Below, in pieces: positions 25,931 to 35,040 of a DNA stretch of 64,000 bases (its first letter is position 1; each line of letters starts with the position of its first letter). The DNA is taken from contig NZ_CP060713.1 of the NCBI RefSeq assembly GCF_014395785.1, forward strand, positions 1,950,501 to 2,014,500, written 5' to 3'. Made by a program: the position numbers and the translations under genes. Under the pieces are notes generated by a model, which saw nothing but the letters and a program-made list of their open reading frames with translations, was not told the DNA's origin and did not search any database. This DNA is from Nocardioides mesophilus. Its GTDB lineage: Bacteria > Actinomycetota > Actinomycetes > Propionibacteriales > Nocardioidaceae.

Positions 25931-26096
25931 CCCGGTTCCGGTGCCCGGCGTGCGACTACGTGTACGACGAGGAGGCCGGTGACCCGCGGGAGGGCTTCGC
26001 CCCGGGACCTCCTTCGAGGACGTCCCGGACGACTGGTTCTGCCCCGACTGCGGGGTGCGCGACAAGGTCGACTTCGAACAGGAGCCGGCCTCGTAG
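25927..26096 (+). pseudogene. rubA: Rubredoxin, broken by one missing base
   Basis: Small iron-sulfur electron carrier for AlkB. The first frame reads [20 protein letters not shown] then REGFAPG, with the first Cys pair CPAC. The second half, [22 protein letters not shown], with the second pair CPDC, lies in another frame and ends at the TAG 26094-26096. One base is missing around 26004-26008 (GGGACC where GGGCACC would give GTSF). Repaired it would be a normal 55-56 aa rubredoxin with four Cys. As alkB and tetR are intact, an indel error is likelier than decay. Confidence 0.85.
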
Positions 26097-26099
26097 ACT
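26094..26099 (+). promoter_or_regulatory. -10 box, leaderless promoter of tetR
   Basis: TAGACT lies 7 nt before the ATG at 26107, and its first three bases are the rubredoxin stop codon. It would allow the regulator to be expressed apart from the alkB transcript. Confidence 0.5.
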
Positions 26100-26106
26100 C
26101 CGCGGC

Positions 26107-26763
26107 ATGCCCACCCCCGCCGGCCCCGACGCCCGCGCGGCCGGCCCCGCTGCCCCCGACGCCCCCGCGGCTGTCGTCGGCGTGCGGGAGCGGCTGGTCG
26201 CCGCAGCCGCCGAGCTGACCTGCGAGTCTGGCTGGGCGGCGCTGACGATGGGCAAGGTCGCCGCGCGGGCCGGCCTCTCGCGCCAGACGCTCTACAACGA
26301 GCTCGGCTCGAAACCCGAGCTGGGGCAGGCGATGGTGCTGCGCGAGCTGGAGCGCTTCCTCGACATCGTCGGCACCGAGCTCGACGCGCACACCGACCTC
26401 GTCCAGGCGATCCGGTCGGCCGCCGAGAAGACCCTGCTGATGGCTCGCGACAATCCGCTGCTGCATGCCGTGCTCGCCTCGGCCCACAGCGTCTCGCGCG
26501 GCAACGACCCGGCGCCGAGCAACGAGCTGCTGCCGTTCCTGACCACCGACGCGCAGCCGCTGATCGAGGCGGCCACGCGGGTGATCGCCGAGCGGATCCC
26601 CGAGCGCTTCCCCGAGGTGGACCTCGACGCGCACGAGCGCGACGTGGCGATCGACGCGATCGTCCGGCTGGTGCTCAGCCACGTGATGCAGCCGGACGCC
26701 AACCCGGCGGCGACCGCCGACGACCTGGCCTGGATCGTCGCCCGGGTGCTGCGTCAGGGCTGA
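26107..26763 (+). CDS. TetR-family regulator, likely of alkB
   Basis: 218-aa repressor. After an Ala/Pro-rich leader, the TetR DNA-binding domain covers about residues 22-70 (VRERLVAAAAELTCESGWAA; MGKVAARAGLSRQTLYNELG). The remainder is an all-helical ligand-binding domain. In actinobacterial alk clusters a TetR (AlkU/AlkX type) follows the rubredoxins and responds to alkanes or fatty acids; position here agrees. It most likely binds the palindrome upstream of alkB. Start at 26107 has no Shine-Dalgarno but a well-placed -10. Confidence 0.88.
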   Translation: MPTPAGPDARAAGPAAPDAPAAVVGVRERLVAAAAELTCESGWAALTMGKVAARAGLSRQTLYNELGSKPELGQAMVLRELERFLDIVGTELDAHTDLVQAIRSAAEKTLLMARDNPLLHAVLASAHSVSRGNDPAPSNELLPFLTTDAQPLIEAATRVIAERIPERFPEVDLDAHERDVAIDAIVRLVLSHVMQPDANPAATADDLAWIVARVLRQG

Positions 26764-26778
26764 GCGGGAAGCCCCAGG

Positions 26779-27042
26779 TCAGCCCGGCTGCTGCAGGTCC
26801 GGCATCCCCTCGACCTGCGTCTCCTCGCCGGAGCCGGGTCCGCCCTCGGAAGCGGAGTCGGCCTGGTCGGGGTCCTGGGCGAGCGGGTTGTCGTCGGTGG
26901 GCTGCAGGTCGGCGGGCAGGTCCTCGTCGGCGATCAGGCCGACCTCCGGCGCCTCGTGGAGCTGCTTGTCCGCGCGGTCGGTGCCGGTACCGGTGCCGGC
27001 CTGGTTGTTCGCGGTGCCGGTCTCGTCGCTCGTTTCGCTCAT
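26779..27042 (-). CDS. Hypothetical acidic low-complexity protein
   Basis: 87-aa protein from ATG 27042 (MSETSDETGTANNQAGTG...). It is rich in Asp, Glu, Gln, Gly and Pro, has no hydrophobic core and is probably disordered. A motif LIADEDLPADLQPTDDNPLAQD stands out. I do not recognise a family. It is monocistronic, convergent with tetR (15-bp gap). Its reality rests on acidic composition with normal GC3 pattern. Confidence 0.5.
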   Translation of the reverse strand: MSETSDETGTANNQAGTGTGTDRADKQLHEAPEVGLIADEDLPADLQPTDDNPLAQDPDQADSASEGGPGSGEETQVEGMPDLQQPG

Positions 27043-27227
27043 GCCCCGACAGGTACCCCCGCGGCGGAAGGGCGAACCGCGGTACTCGTGCCTGGTGGGG
27101 GAACGGCGATGGCCCCGCCGACGCCGTGAGGCGTGGACGGGGCCACCGGTTCTCCACCCAACCTCGGTCCCGGAGGACCAAGCGGGAGCCTGCGCGCCGA
27201 CCCGGGGGACGGCCCGCAGAGGTCGGA

Positions 27228-27917
27228 TCACATCTTCGGCATCAGGACCGAGTCGATGAGGTAGACGGTCGCGTTGGCGGTCTGCACGCCGCCGCAGATC
27301 ACGTTGGCGTCGTTGACCTTGAGGTTGTCGCCCTCACCGGTGATCTCGACGTCGCCACCCTGGACGGTGGTCTGCGTGGTGCCGGCGATCTCCTCGGGGG
27401 TGATCTGGCCGGGGACCACGTGGTAGGTCAGGATCGAGGTCAGCGTGTCGGCGTTGGCCGGCTTGGCGAGGTCGGCCACGGTCGCCTTGGGGAGCTTGGC
27501 GAAGGCGGAGTCGACGGGGGCGAACACCGTGAACTCGTCACCGTTGAGGGTGTCGACCAGGTTGACCTTGGGGTTCAGCTGTCCGGACACCGCGGCGACC
27601 AGGGTCTTCAGCAGCGGGTTGTTGCTCGCGGCGACGGCCACCGGGTCCTCGGCCATGCCGGCGACGGAGCCGGCGCCCTCGGGGACGGCCTTCGCGTAGT
27701 CGGCGCAGCCGGCGCCGACCAGGTTGGCGGCCGGGTCCATCGCGGGGTCGGAGGCCATGGACTCGGCGTCCATCGGGCTCTCCTCCTCCATGGGGGCGGC
27801 CGACGTGGTGGTGTCGTTCGCAGTCTCGGCGGCGGAGGTGTCGTCACTGCCGCAAGCGGCGGACATGGTGAGGGCGGAGAGGACGGCGACGGTGGCGAAG
27901 ATCTTCTTGGTGCGCAT
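27228..27917 (-). CDS. FAS1 (fasciclin) domain lipoprotein
   Basis: 229-aa secreted protein. A signal peptide ([19 protein letters not shown]) ends in a lipobox with Cys at about residue 22, followed by a Ser/Thr/Glu/Met-rich linker and a single FAS1 domain (about 90-228) with [40 protein letters not shown] and [15 protein letters not shown]. It resembles mycobacterial MPT83/MPT70. AAGGAG 7 nt before the ATG at 27917 supports the start. A gene for a SUOX-like molybdoenzyme lies just upstream on the same strand, a pairing also seen for FAS1 proteins elsewhere; function is likely at the cell surface. Confidence 0.92.
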   Translation of the reverse strand: MRTKKIFATVAVLSALTMSAACGSDDTSAAETANDTTTSAAPMEEESPMDAESMASDPAMDPAANLVGAGCADYAKAVPEGAGSVAGMAEDPVAVAASNNPLLKTLVAAVSGQLNPKVNLVDTLNGDEFTVFAPVDSAFAKLPKATVADLAKPANADTLTSILTYHVVPGQITPEEIAGTTQTTVQGGDVEITGEGDNLKVNDANVICGGVQTANATVYLIDSVLMPKM

Positions 27918-28018
27918 GGTGGGTGCTCCTTGAAAGTTGGGCTTTTGCCTTGCTACGTAAGGGGATTCGGGTCGAGTGGCGGACCGGATTGGTGACGGGC
28001 CGAAGAATTTGCGGGCTG

Positions 28019-29757
28019 TTACTGGACCGTGACGTTGACGCTGTGCCAGCCGGTCGAACCGTTGGGCGCGATCGGCGCCCGGTCGGCGGTCTGGGTGTAG
28101 CCGGTGGCGTCGGTGGCGCGCACCTCGAGCGTGTGGTTGCCGGGCTCGGCGTCCCACTGCCACACCCATTGCCGCCAGGTGTTCACGTTGTCCTCTGCGG
28201 CGAGCTCGGCCTCGTTCCAGGCGCCGCCGTCCACACGGACCTCCACGCCGGTGATCCCGCGGTCCTGGGACCAGGCCACCCCGGCGACCGGGGTACGACC
28301 GGCGCGGACCCGGGCGAACGAGCGGGGTACGTCGATCCGGCTCGAGGTCTTGATCGGCGCCTGCTCGGAGTAGCCGCGGGGCGTCCAGTAGGCGTCGAAG
28401 TCCGCGAACCGCGTGACCTCCAGGTCCACCAGCCACTTGGTGGCCGAGACGTATCCGTAGAGACCCGGCGTCACCATCCGGACCGGGAAGCCGTGCTCGA
28501 GGGGCAGCGGCTCGCCGTTCATCGCGATCGCCACCAGCGCCTCGACCGACGGGTCGGTGAGGACGTCGAGCGGCGTGCCGGCGGTGAAGTCGTCGACACT
28601 CGTGGACTTCACCGCGTCGGCGCCCGGCCGGACCCCGGCCTCCTCGAGCAGGTCGCGCATCGGGATGCCGATCCAGGTGGCGTTGCCGACGTACTCGCCG
28701 CCGACCGGGTTCGAGACGCAGGTCAACGTGATCCGCTGCTCGACCAGGCGCCGGTCCAGCAGGTCCTCGAAGCTCAGGTTCAGCTCCCGGTCGACCATGC
28801 CATGGATCCGCAGCGACCAGCCGTCGAGCGGTACGTCGGGCACGCGCAGGGCGGTGTCCACGCGGTAGAAGTCGCGGTTGCGGGTGATGTACGGCGTGAT
28901 GCCGGCGACGTCGAGGGTGGCGCCCGGGGGATCGGCGGGGCGGGCACCGCGGGGGCCGGGATCATCAGGTCCGCGCGCGCCGCGGCTGCGGCGGAGCCAC
29001 CCAGTGCCCGGGTGGCGATCCCCCCGGCCGCGGCGACCGCACCGACGGCGGCGGCCGCCCGCAGGAAGGCCCTGCGGTCGAAGGCCACCGGCAGCCGGTC
29101 GCCGTCGCGACGCTCCGGAAGATCGGCCGGCTGGCGCCGGGCACCCGCTGCGGTGCCGGGACGGCCCGGTGCCTCGGCCTGCCCGGCCGTCCTCCGGCTC
29201 GCGGCGTCGGTCTCGACGCCGGCCCCGGCGCTGGTCGCCTCTCGCACCTCGCGGGCCCGGAACGGCCGGAGCAGCAGCATCAGGGCCGCGAGCCCGGCCA
29301 CGACGAGGACCAGCACCGGCAGCAGCCGCAGCGCCGGGCCGGCGGTGGCCGCGCGGTCGGTGAGGGCCGCCGCCCCGGCGACCGCGCTGAGGGCGAGGAA
29401 GATGCCGACCGCGAGCCGCGGACGACGTACCCCGACCACCCCCGCCACCACGGCCAGGAGGGCCACGGTGGCGATCACGCCGCCGATCAGCACCGGCTTG
29501 TCGGCGGTGCCGAAGGTCTCGATCGCCCACTCCTTCACCGGGCGCGGGGCGGCGTCGACGGCGCGGTTGCCGACCGCGAGCAGCGGCGAGCTGACGCCGT
29601 CGAGCAGCGCCGTCACGGCCTCGGAGGCGGCGACGGCCGCGGCACCGGACAGCAGACCGGCCACCGCTCCCGCCGCGAAGCCGGCTGTCCGGGAGCGGAC
29701 CACGGGGTCGGCGCCGGAGGGATCGTCGGCGGGGGTGGGGCGACGGGTCGATGACAT
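28019..29757 (-). pseudogene. Membrane-anchored SUOX-like molybdopterin oxidoreductase, broken by one missing base
   Basis: About 579 aa if repaired. From the ATG at 29757 the first frame gives four hydrophobic helices (AAGAVAGLLSGAAAVAAS; VLIGGVIATVALLAVVAGVVG; VGIFLALSAVAGAAAL; LLPVLVLVVAGLAALMLLL), then a twin-arginine-like segment (DRRAFLRAAAAVGAVAAAGG) and [11 protein letters not shown]. The second frame continues [19 protein letters not shown] into the sulfite-oxidase fold, with the Mo-ligating Cys in [20 protein letters not shown] and a C-terminal Ig-like dimerisation domain ending at 28019. The break is at a G4 run (28937-28940); one more base restores [12 protein letters not shown]. 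It probably reduces or oxidises an S- or N-oxide outside the membrane. Divergent from the M15 peptidase gene. Confidence 0.85.
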
Positions 29758-29853
29758 ATGAGGGGTTCGGGACGATCCGGACACAGGATGGGTGGATCGG
29801 GTCGCCATCGGGAACGATGCCGGTCACACTGGGAGGCACTCGGGAGGGGATCG

Positions 29854-31191
29854 ATGCGACCAAGGGTGCGGGGAAGCACGCGCGTGCGCGCGGCAGCGGC
29901 TGTGGTGGTGCTGCTGCCGGTCCTCGCCGCGTGCGCCGGGCAGTCCGCCCAGGGCCGCGACGAGCCGGTCGTCCGCCTCTCGATCGGAGCCGGCTCCTCG
30001 TCCGTGGCGCCGTCGGAATCCCCCGCCGCACCGCCGGCGTCCTCGGAGGCCGGCTCCGCGACGGCGGGTCCGACGGCACCCTCGTCGGGCTCGTCGAGCC
30101 CGGACCCGAGCTCGGACCCGGCCGCCCAGGCGGCGGCCGACGCCGCCGCCTACTCGATGCCGGACCCGGGGCCGCTTCACCAGCGGCCGCTGACCGCCGA
30201 CGTGCTGGTCACCAGCGCCGAGCCGATCCCGGCCGCGACCGCCCGCAGGATCCGCGCGCTGCACGGTGTGGACGCGGCGATGCCCCTCTCGGTCGCCTCG
30301 CTCTCCTCCAACGGACGCACCCTCACCATCGCCGCCGTCGACCCCGGGCAGTTCCGCCGCTTCACCCCCGAGCAGTCCGCACGCGCCGACGAGGTCTGGT
30401 CCCGGGTCGCCGGCGGCGAGGTGGCGGTCGACCCCTCGATCGGCAAGAAGCTCGAGGAGCCGGCCGGCTTCCTCCAGCTCGGCACCCAGCAGGACGCGCC
30501 GGAGGTCCACATCGGCGCCTACGCCCCGCTGGTGCGGCGGATCTCCGCGGTGGTCGCCGAGCCGCGCGCCGAGCAGTTCGGGATGGTGCCCCACAACGCG
30601 CTGCTGGTCTCCACCGGCAGGTTCACCCCCTCGGCCGTGACGCCCCGGATCCAGAAGGTCCTCGGCTCGACGGCGACCCTGCAGGTCCTCGCGCTCGAGT
30701 TCGACGTCGACGTCCCGCAGACCGCCGTGCTGACAGGCACCAGCGCCGCCGAGGCCGTCGGCTCCTTCAGCTACACCCCGCTGGCCGACGGCCGCGTGGT
30801 CCCCGACCCCGGCTGGGTGGCGGCGAACATCCGCACCGAGTCGGTGCCGCTGATCGGCAGCGTCACCTGTCACCGCGTGATGATCCCGCAGCTGCGCGCC
30901 GCGCTCGAGGAGGTGGTGCAGCGGGGGCTCGCCGCGCAGATCCACCCCGACGAGTACGCCGGCTGCTACTACCCGCGCTTCATCGGCTACGACCCGGCCA
31001 AGGGGCTCTCGCTGCACTCGTGGGGCATCGCGGTCGACCTCAACACGCCCGGCAACCAGCGCGGCACGGCCGGTGAGATGAACCGGCAGGTGGTGGCGAT
31101 CTTCAAGAAGTGGGGCTTCGCCTGGGGCGGCGACTGGAACTACACCGACCCCATGCACTTCGAGCTCGCCACGATCGTCCGCACCGGCTGA
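29854..31191 (+). CDS. M15-family D-alanyl-D-alanine carboxypeptidase-like lipoprotein
   Basis: 445-aa exported protein. A signal peptide with lipobox (VVVLLPVLAAC) is followed by a Ser/Ala/Pro-rich linker of about 75 residues, a middle domain of unclear type (about 110-310) and a C-terminal M15/VanY-type peptidase domain. The zinc-site motifs are SLHSWGIAVD (H388, D395) and DPMHFE (catalytic E, H435). It likely trims peptidoglycan stem peptides. ATG 29854 is chosen over an earlier in-frame ATG (29758) because GGGAGGGG precedes it and the signal peptide then starts properly. 12 bp separate it from the LtaS-like gene, so they form an operon. Confidence 0.88.
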   Translation: MRPRVRGSTRVRAAAAVVVLLPVLAACAGQSAQGRDEPVVRLSIGAGSSSVAPSESPAAPPASSEAGSATAGPTAPSSGSSSPDPSSDPAAQAAADAAAYSMPDPGPLHQRPLTADVLVTSAEPIPAATARRIRALHGVDAAMPLSVASLSSNGRTLTIAAVDPGQFRRFTPEQSARADEVWSRVAGGEVAVDPSIGKKLEEPAGFLQLGTQQDAPEVHIGAYAPLVRRISAVVAEPRAEQFGMVPHNALLVSTGRFTPSAVTPRIQKVLGSTATLQVLALEFDVDVPQTAVLTGTSAAEAVGSFSYTPLADGRVVPDPGWVAANIRTESVPLIGSVTCHRVMIPQLRAALEEVVQRGLAAQIHPDEYAGCYYPRFIGYDPAKGLSLHSWGIAVDLNTPGNQRGTAGEMNRQVVAIFKKWGFAWGGDWNYTDPMHFELATIVRTG

Positions 31192-31203
31192 GCGGGGATC
31201 ACC

Positions 31204-33090
31204 ATGGCCGGCTGGCGGGAGCCGATCTCGCGGCACTGGCCCGGGCTGCGGTGGACGCTGCTGCTCGCGGTCGCCTGCAACGCCGCGCTCGAGGTGGCGG
31301 GCATCCTGGGCGGCGGCACACGCCCCTGGGACTACAAGACGCCGGCGTTCCCGCTGCTGTTCCTGCTCTGCTCGCTGGTGATCTGGGTGGTCGTCGGCCT
31401 GGTCCACGCCGTGCTCGGACGTCCCCGCGCCACCGCCCTGGTGATGCTGACGCTCACGGCTCTCGTCGCTGTCGTGGACCACGAGAAGGTCCGGCTGCGC
31501 AAGGAGCCGTTGCTGCCCAGCGACTGGGAGTTCGCCACGGAGCCGGGATTCCTGGTCTCCATGGTCGGGACCCGCTTCGTGGTCGCCCTGGCGGCCGGCG
31601 CCGCGGCGGTGGTCGCGGCGGCGCTGCTGCTCCGGCTCCGGCGGCGGTCGCCGTACCCGAGCCCGGCCGGCCAGCGACCGGCGGCGCGCGTGCTCACCGG
31701 CGCGGTGTGCCTGCTGGTGCTGGTCCACCTCGGCACCTTCAACGCCCCCGGCAACGCGGCCCGGTGGGCCTTCGAGGGGCTCGGCGCGTCCTGGATGCCC
31801 TGGAGCCAGGAGCGCAACTACCTCGGCAACGGCTTCGTCGCCGGCTTCCTCTACAACCTCGACATCCCCGCCCAGCCCGCGCCGCCGGGCTACGGCGCCG
31901 CGGAGATGAGCCGGATCGGCGAGCGGTACGCCGCCCTCGCGGAGCGGGTCAACCGGCACCGTGACTCCGACGTGCTGACCCGGGCCAACGTGCTGCTGGT
32001 GCTCAGCGAGTCCCTCAGCGACCCGCTCGCGCTCCACGGGGTGAGGCTGGCCGAGGACCCGATCCCGTTCGTGCGCGGCCTGGTCGCAGGCCGGCACGGT
32101 GGCTCGGGCGGCCAGATGCTCGCGCAGAGCATCGGCGGCGGTACCGCCAACATGGAGTTCGAGGCATTGACCGGGATGTCGATGGCCGGCTTCCCACCGC
32201 AGCTGCGGGTGCCGTACCAGATGCTCGTGCCGCAGTACCGCCACTTCCCCTCGGTGGTGCCGTGGATGCGGCGTTCCGGGCACGAGGCGGTGGCGCTGCA
32301 CCCGTTCACCACCGAGATGTACCGCCGCCGCGAGGTCTATGACGCCATGGGCTTCGACGCCTTCGTCCACGACTCGACCATGCGCGACCCGCGGCGGATC
32401 GGCCACCACGCCTACATCTCCGACGCCTCCACCTTCGCGGAGGTGCAGCGTCGGCTGGAGGGCAGTGCCGCGCCGCTGTTCATGAACGTGGTCACGATGC
32501 AGAACCACCTGCCCTACCGGGGCCGCTACCCCGACCCGGTCGAGGCCACCGGCCCCGACGGTGAAGCGATGCCCGAGACCGGTCAGTACACCCGCGGCCT
32601 GGAGCACACCGACGCCGCGCTGCGGGCGGTCCTGGGACGGCTGCGCCACCTCGACGAGCCGACGGTCGTGGTGCTCTACGGCGACCACCTTCCCGGCACC
32701 TATCCCGACGACGTGGTCCGGGCCAACGACGAGACCACGCTGCACCGGACGCCGTACGTCGTCTGGGCGAACGTGCCGGGCCGGCGCGAGACCCCGGACC
32801 TGGTCAGCCCCACGCACTTCGTCGACCTGGCGCTGGAGCGGCTCGACGCGGCGGTGCCGCCGTACTACGCGCTGCTGGAGCGGCTCCGGGACGAGGTGCC
32901 GGCGATGGACACCGGGATGCGCTACGACGCGGGAGGTCACCGGGTGCGCCCCGGCCGGCTGTCGCCCCGGGCGGCCCGGGTGCTGCGCGACTACCGGCTG
33001 GTGCAGTACGACCTCTCGGTGGGCAAGCGCTACAGCGAGAAGACGATGTTCACGCTGCCCGTCGGCGGGGCGGCGGCGCGGGGCGACTAG
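31204..33090 (+). CDS. LtaS-like phosphoglycerol transferase / sulfatase-fold membrane protein
   Basis: 628-aa enzyme. Five N-terminal transmembrane helices (about residues 15-185) precede an extracellular alkaline-phosphatase-fold domain. Features correspond to LTA synthase: metal-site Glu in VLLVLSESLSDP, the candidate nucleophile Thr in SIGGGTANMEFEALTG and YGDHLPG supplying Asp and His. It could transfer glycerophosphate from phosphatidylglycerol to a glycolipid or wall glycan; the real acceptor is not known. It follows the M15 peptidase gene by 12 bp. The TAG stop (33088-33090) also forms the start of a -10 for the next gene. Confidence 0.88.
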   Translation: MAGWREPISRHWPGLRWTLLLAVACNAALEVAGILGGGTRPWDYKTPAFPLLFLLCSLVIWVVVGLVHAVLGRPRATALVMLTLTALVAVVDHEKVRLRKEPLLPSDWEFATEPGFLVSMVGTRFVVALAAGAAAVVAAALLLRLRRRSPYPSPAGQRPAARVLTGAVCLLVLVHLGTFNAPGNAARWAFEGLGASWMPWSQERNYLGNGFVAGFLYNLDIPAQPAPPGYGAAEMSRIGERYAALAERVNRHRDSDVLTRANVLLVLSESLSDPLALHGVRLAEDPIPFVRGLVAGRHGGSGGQMLAQSIGGGTANMEFEALTGMSMAGFPPQLRVPYQMLVPQYRHFPSVVPWMRRSGHEAVALHPFTTEMYRRREVYDAMGFDAFVHDSTMRDPRRIGHHAYISDASTFAEVQRRLEGSAAPLFMNVVTMQNHLPYRGRYPDPVEATGPDGEAMPETGQYTRGLEHTDAALRAVLGRLRHLDEPTVVVLYGDHLPGTYPDDVVRANDETTLHRTPYVVWANVPGRRETPDLVSPTHFVDLALERLDAAVPPYYALLERLRDEVPAMDTGMRYDAGGHRVRPGRLSPRAARVLRDYRLVQYDLSVGKRYSEKTMFTLPVGGAAARGD

Positions 33091-33093
33091 GGT
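33088..33093 (+). promoter_or_regulatory. -10 box, leaderless promoter of quinone oxidoreductase
   Basis: TAGGGT, starting with the upstream gene's TAG stop, ends 7 nt before the ATG at 33101. Confidence 0.5.
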
Positions 33094-33100
33094 CGCGCCC

Positions 33101-34066
33101 ATGCGTGCGATCCAGGTGGTGCGGCTCGAAGGTCCGTCCGGTGTCGAGGTCGTCGAGGTGCCGGACGCCTCGGCCGGTGACAACGAGGTCCTGGTCGAGG
33201 TCAGGGCGGTCGGCGCGAGCTTCCCCGACCTGCTGCTCTCGCAGGGGCTCTACCAGCTCAAGCCGGAGCCGCCGTTCACGCTCGGCGTCGACTTCGCCGG
33301 CGTGGTCCGGGCCGCGCCCGAGGGATCCGGCTTCGTCGAGGGTGACCGGGTCGCCTGCGTGCTGCCGTACGGCGGCGGCGCGGAGCTGGTCCCGCTCGGC
33401 GCCGACAGCGTCTTCCCGCTGCCCGACGGCGTCTCGTTCGAGGCCGCCGCCGCGCTGCCGATGAACTACCTCACCGCCCAGTTCGCCCTCGCCACCCGGG
33501 CCGGTCTCCGCAGCGGCGAGACCGTCCTGGTGCACGGCGCGGCGGGCGGCGTGGGCACCGCCAGCCTGCAGGTGGCCAAGGGGTACGGCGCCCGCACCAT
33601 CGCCGTGGTCTCGACCGAGGAGAAGGCCGAGGTGGCCCGCCGGGCCGGTGCGGACGAGGTGGTGCTCGTCGACGGCTTCCTCGCCGCGGTCAAGGAGCTG
33701 ACCGGCGGCGTCGGTGTCGACGTGGTGGTCGACGTGGTCGGCGGCGACCTGATGACCGACTCGCTGCGCGCGCTGGCGCCGCTCGGTCGGCTCCTCGTGG
33801 TCGGTTTCACCGCCGGGTCGATCCCCGAGGTGCGCGTGAACCGGCTGCTGCTCAACAACATCGACGTCCGGGGCGTCGGTTGGGGGGCCTACGCGATGGT
33901 CCGTCCCGGCTTCATGCGCGACCAGTGGCGGGAGCTGCTGCCGATGCTGGAGAGCGGCGTGGTGGACCCGCCGATCGGCGCGACGTACGGCATCGACGAG
34001 ATGCCGCGCGCGCTGACCGACCTCGCCGAGCGTCGTACCCTCGGCAAGGCCGTCTGCACGTTCTGA
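33101..34066 (+). CDS. NADPH:quinone oxidoreductase family (zinc-free MDR) enzyme
   Basis: 321-aa soluble medium-chain reductase. The GroES-like domain (PPFTLGVDFAGVV) is followed by the Rossmann domain with VLVHGAAGGVGTASLQVAK and the end VDPPIGATYGIDEMPRAL. The zinc ligands of alcohol dehydrogenases are missing, as in quinone oxidoreductases/zeta-crystallins. The physiological substrate (quinone, enone) is open. The gene is independent, given the -10 at 33088 and a following gap of about 115 nt. Confidence 0.92.
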   Translation: MRAIQVVRLEGPSGVEVVEVPDASAGDNEVLVEVRAVGASFPDLLLSQGLYQLKPEPPFTLGVDFAGVVRAAPEGSGFVEGDRVACVLPYGGGAELVPLGADSVFPLPDGVSFEAAAALPMNYLTAQFALATRAGLRSGETVLVHGAAGGVGTASLQVAKGYGARTIAVVSTEEKAEVARRAGADEVVLVDGFLAAVKELTGGVGVDVVVDVVGGDLMTDSLRALAPLGRLLVVGFTAGSIPEVRVNRLLLNNIDVRGVGWGAYAMVRPGFMRDQWRELLPMLESGVVDPPIGATYGIDEMPRALTDLAERRTLGKAVCTF

Positions 34067-34125
34067 CGGTCGACGCGCTCGTGCGGCCCTGACGGTGACG
34101 CGGCCCCGGTGAGGACCATCTGCTC

Positions 34126-34155
34126 TAGCGTGTGCCGTTCCTGCCTGCCTAGCGT
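34126..34155 (+). promoter_or_regulatory. Two TAGCGT -10-like boxes upstream of SRPBCC gene
   Basis: TAGCGT occurs at 34126-34131 and again at 34150-34155, 24 nt apart. Either could be the -10 for the gene starting at 34181; the second gives a leader of about 20 nt that includes GGAAGGGG. Confidence 0.4.
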
Positions 34156-34180
34156 CGGGGCAGGAAGGGGTGATAGACAA

Positions 34181-34624
34181 ATGATCACGTTGACACGAAG
34201 CATCACGGTCGACGCCCCTGTCGACACGGTGTTCGACTTCGCGTTGGACATCCGCCGACTGTGGGTGGCGAAGGACGTCGCACTTGCCGATGTCGACATC
34301 AAGCCTGAAGGCGTCGGTACTTCCGCCCGTATCTTCTCGCACCTGCTCGGATTCCACTTGGAGGCCGGTGTCGAGTACACCGAGGTCGTCCCCGGTCAAC
34401 GCATCGTCGCGAAGGTCCACTGGTTCGCGGAGAAGCCGACCTGGACGTTCACGTTCGAACCCGCGGACGGCGGCACCAAGGTGACTGCCGAAGGCGAGTG
34501 GAACTTCAAGATCCCGGTCGTGTCCAGGCCCATCGAGGCAATGACGGTGAAGGAGCACGAGCCCTTCGTCGAGGAGATGCTCGCCAACCTCAAGAAGCAG
34601 GTGGAGTCCCAGGCCGCAGCCTGA
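34181..34624 (+). CDS. SRPBCC family protein (polyketide cyclase/dehydrase-like)
   Basis: 147-aa protein with the START-like fold pattern: TLTRSITVDAPVDTVFDFALD, a hydrophobic strand series (FHLEAGVEYTEVVPGQRIVAKV), WTFTFEPADGGTKVTAEGEW and a C-terminal helix (MTVKEHEPFVEEMLANLKKQVES). It probably binds a hydrophobic small molecule. GGAAGGGG before the ATG is an acceptable Shine-Dalgarno. Codon choice is less GC-extreme than in neighbouring genes. It stands alone on the plus strand and converges with the small lipoprotein gene. Confidence 0.82.
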   Translation: MITLTRSITVDAPVDTVFDFALDIRRLWVAKDVALADVDIKPEGVGTSARIFSHLLGFHLEAGVEYTEVVPGQRIVAKVHWFAEKPTWTFTFEPADGGTKVTAEGEWNFKIPVVSRPIEAMTVKEHEPFVEEMLANLKKQVESQAAA

Positions 34625-34654
34625 GGAGACCTGGCGTCCGCGCGTCGGGTCGGC

Positions 34655-35011
34655 TCAGTCGTGAGGTCCGATGACCCAGGGGTCCACGCATGCCTGACCC
34701 TCCGCGGCGGTCCGGCGGGCGACCACCGGTCCGTCGGGCGACCCGGCATGGGCCACCAGCGCGCGCTCTGCGCACCGGTCCACGGCCCCCGCGCCGAACC
34801 CGCTGGACCCGGCTCCGATGCTGCCCAGGGAGCTGTTGCCGTTGCCATTGCCGCCGGCGTCGGTGACGAAGACCTCGCCGTCGGTCCGGTTCTCGACGAT
34901 CAGCCAGTCTTCGGTGCCCATGTCCTCCTCACACCCGACGAGCGCGACCGCCAGGAGAAGACCGATGAGCGTGCGGCGCCCGTCCCTCCGGCTCGCCCCT
35001 CGAGCACCCAT
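34655..35011 (-). CDS. Hypothetical small lipoprotein
   Basis: 118 aa from ATG 35011, which has a GGGAGG Shine-Dalgarno 5 nt upstream. A basic N-terminus (RGASRRDGRR) leads to a hydrophobic stretch LIGLLLAVALVGC, a lipobox with Cys near residue 25, then an acidic segment and a Gly/Asn/Ser-rich centre. Two later Cys (in VDRCAERA and GQACVDPW) may form a disulfide. I do not recognise the family. It is 29 bp from the next minus-strand gene and may be co-transcribed. Confidence 0.6.
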   Translation of the reverse strand: MGARGASRRDGRRTLIGLLLAVALVGCEEDMGTEDWLIVENRTDGEVFVTDAGGNGNGNSSLGSIGAGSSGFGAGAVDRCAERALVAHAGSPDGPVVARRTAAEGQACVDPWVIGPHD

Positions 35012-35040
35012 CACGCCTCCCCCTCGACTTCGGCTGCGGT

